Shown here in pieces: positions 63,243 to 64,000 of a stretch of 64,000 bases of DNA. The stretch is from the NCBI RefSeq assembly GCF_030931715.1, contig NZ_CP133261.1, positions 868,001 through 932,000 of the forward strand, given 5' to 3'. Both the position numbers and the translations under genes were made by a program. The notes under the pieces were generated by a model. That model was not told the origin of the DNA. It was given only the letters and a program-made list of their open reading frames with translations, and made no database searches. Positions within the stretch are counted from its first letter, which is position 1. Every line of letters starts with the position of its first letter. The DNA comes from Tissierella sp. MB52-C2. Lineage in GTDB: Bacteria > Bacillota > Clostridia > Tissierellales > Tissierellaceae.

Positions 63243-64000
63243 ATGTCTGACAAAGCTGTAAGCAACAATACAAGTAAGAAGAAAAGAGGACAATGGTCAG
63301 ATGTCTGGAGAAGACTTAGAAAAAACAAAATGGCCATGTTAGGTTTAACTATAATTTCTATTTTTATATTATTAGCTTTATTCGCTGATGTAATTGCAGA
63401 TTATGATGAAGTAGCTATAAAGATGAATACTTCAATCAGACTTCAAGGACCAAGTAAAGATCATATCTTAGGTACTGATGAACTAGGTAGAGATATATTT
63501 GCTAGAATAATTCATGGTGCTAGAGTTTCTTTACAAGTAGGTATAATAGCAGTAGGTATTGCCATAATAATTGGTGGTACTTTAGGAGCCATAGCAGGAT
63601 TTTATGGTGGAAAATTTGATAATATTATAATGAGAGCCATGGATATATTCTTAGCAATTCCAAGTATATTACTTGCAATTGCCATAGTATCTGCCCTCGG
63701 TACAAGTATGCTGAACTTAATGATTGCAGTAGGTATATCATCTATACCAAGTTATGCACGTATTGTAAGAGCTTCAGTACTTTCAATTAAGGATCAGGAA
63801 TATATAGAAGCTGCTAGAGCAATCGGTGCTAAAGATACTAGAATTATATTAAAGCATATATTACCGAACTCATTAGCTCCTATAATTGTACAAGGTACAT
63901 TAGGAGTTGCAAGTGCTATATTATCAACAGCAGGACTTAGCTTTATAGGTTTAGGTATTCAAAAACCAGCTCCAGAATGGGGAGCAATGCTTTCATCTGG
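63243..64000 (+). CDS. Peptide ABC transporter permease (DppC type), truncated by the window end
   Basis: The reading frame starts at ATG 63243 after AAGGAGG and stays open to the end of the window (252 codons). It encodes a cytosolic tail, a first helix (LGLTIISIFILLALFADVIA), the GTDELGRDIFARIIHGAR motif and the EAA loop YIEAARAIGAKDTRIILKH. It ends in IGLGIQKPAPEWGAML, family-typical for OppC/DppC, so only about 30-50 residues are likely missing. It is the second permease of the importer with the lipoprotein at 60650. The last bases of the window lie in the C-terminal coding region. Confidence 0.92.
   Translation, partial: MSDKAVSNNTSKKKRGQWSDVWRRLRKNKMAMLGLTIISIFILLALFADVIADYDEVAIKMNTSIRLQGPSKDHILGTDELGRDIFARIIHGARVSLQVGIIAVGIAIIIGGTLGAIAGFYGGKFDNIIMRAMDIFLAIPSILLAIAIVSALGTSMLNLMIAVGISSIPSYARIVRASVLSIKDQEYIEAARAIGAKDTRIILKHILPNSLAPIIVQGTLGVASAILSTAGLSFIGLGIQKPAPEWGAMLSS

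Noticed and set aside
1-64000. CRISPR arrays, tRNA or rRNA genes, insertion sequences, riboswitches
   Set aside because: I looked for regular repeat-spacer patterns, cloverleaf arms with TTCGA loops, transposase motifs and known conserved riboswitch cores and found none; a covariance scan would be needed to exclude weak riboswitches.

Overview
The window reads as a chromosomal segment of an AT-rich, endospore-forming anaerobic Firmicute, probably a Clostridia or Tissierellia member. The evidence is a dipicolinate synthase pair (dpaA-dpaB), a Re-type citrate synthase operon, an NfnAB transhydrogenase, an oxygen-sensitive two-subunit Fe-S serine dehydratase, an iron alcohol dehydrogenase, purine-rich ribosome binding sites and many T-tailed hairpins. 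I see no rRNA, tRNA, CRISPR array, insertion sequence or prophage. Species-level placement is inference.

Layout. 1-3.8 kb: a 62-residue four-cysteine peptide, then a permease-ATPase-permease ABC-2 exporter operon. 4.2-14.2 kb: a four-gene operon (Re-citrate synthase, aconitase, NAD-type isocitrate dehydrogenase, pyruvate carboxylase) turning pyruvate into 2-oxoglutarate, flanked by two EamA transporters. 14.5-19.9 kb: an ECF sigma factor with an overlapping membrane-anchored partner, dpaAB, a DUF1232 protein, a YitT protein and a 45-residue zinc ribbon. 20.0-22.8 kb: a decayed module in which response regulator, histidine kinase, VTC-domain protein and DUF4956 protein each carry a lesion. 22.9-28.4 kb: phosphohexomutase, NfnAB and a MATE pump.

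28.4-37.8 kb, minus strand: a compact operon-like run of a cis-prenyltransferase paralogue, serine dehydratase beta and alpha, a 1608-residue multidomain protein (HD, helical repeats, NadD-like nucleotidyltransferase, acetyltransferase-like region, phosphoribosyltransferase), a Rossmann dehydrogenase-like protein and an iron-sulfur-flavoprotein-like protein. The last three genes overlap or abut and are the best candidate here for an undescribed nucleotide or cofactor pathway.

38-44 kb: a peptide ABC importer with a fused OppD-OppF ATPase. 44-48.7 kb: a sporulation-like small protein, a metallo-beta-lactamase-fold hydrolase, an iron alcohol dehydrogenase, a PfkB-like protein lacking the usual catalytic motif, and an orphan HExxH protein. 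48.8-54.4 kb: a YhaO/YhaN (SbcD/SbcC-like) pair, a phosphoesterase, nagB and a CYTH protein. 54.4-57.9 kb: tldD-tldE bracketed by two small hydrophobic Cys-containing peptides whose start regions both lie in predicted mRNA helices. 58-64 kb: PEP synthase and a second peptide ABC importer that runs off the end.

Taken together, the genes suggest amino acid and peptide fermentation (two peptide importers, serine dehydratase) with an oxidative half-TCA branch for glutamate synthesis and NADPH supply by NfnAB.
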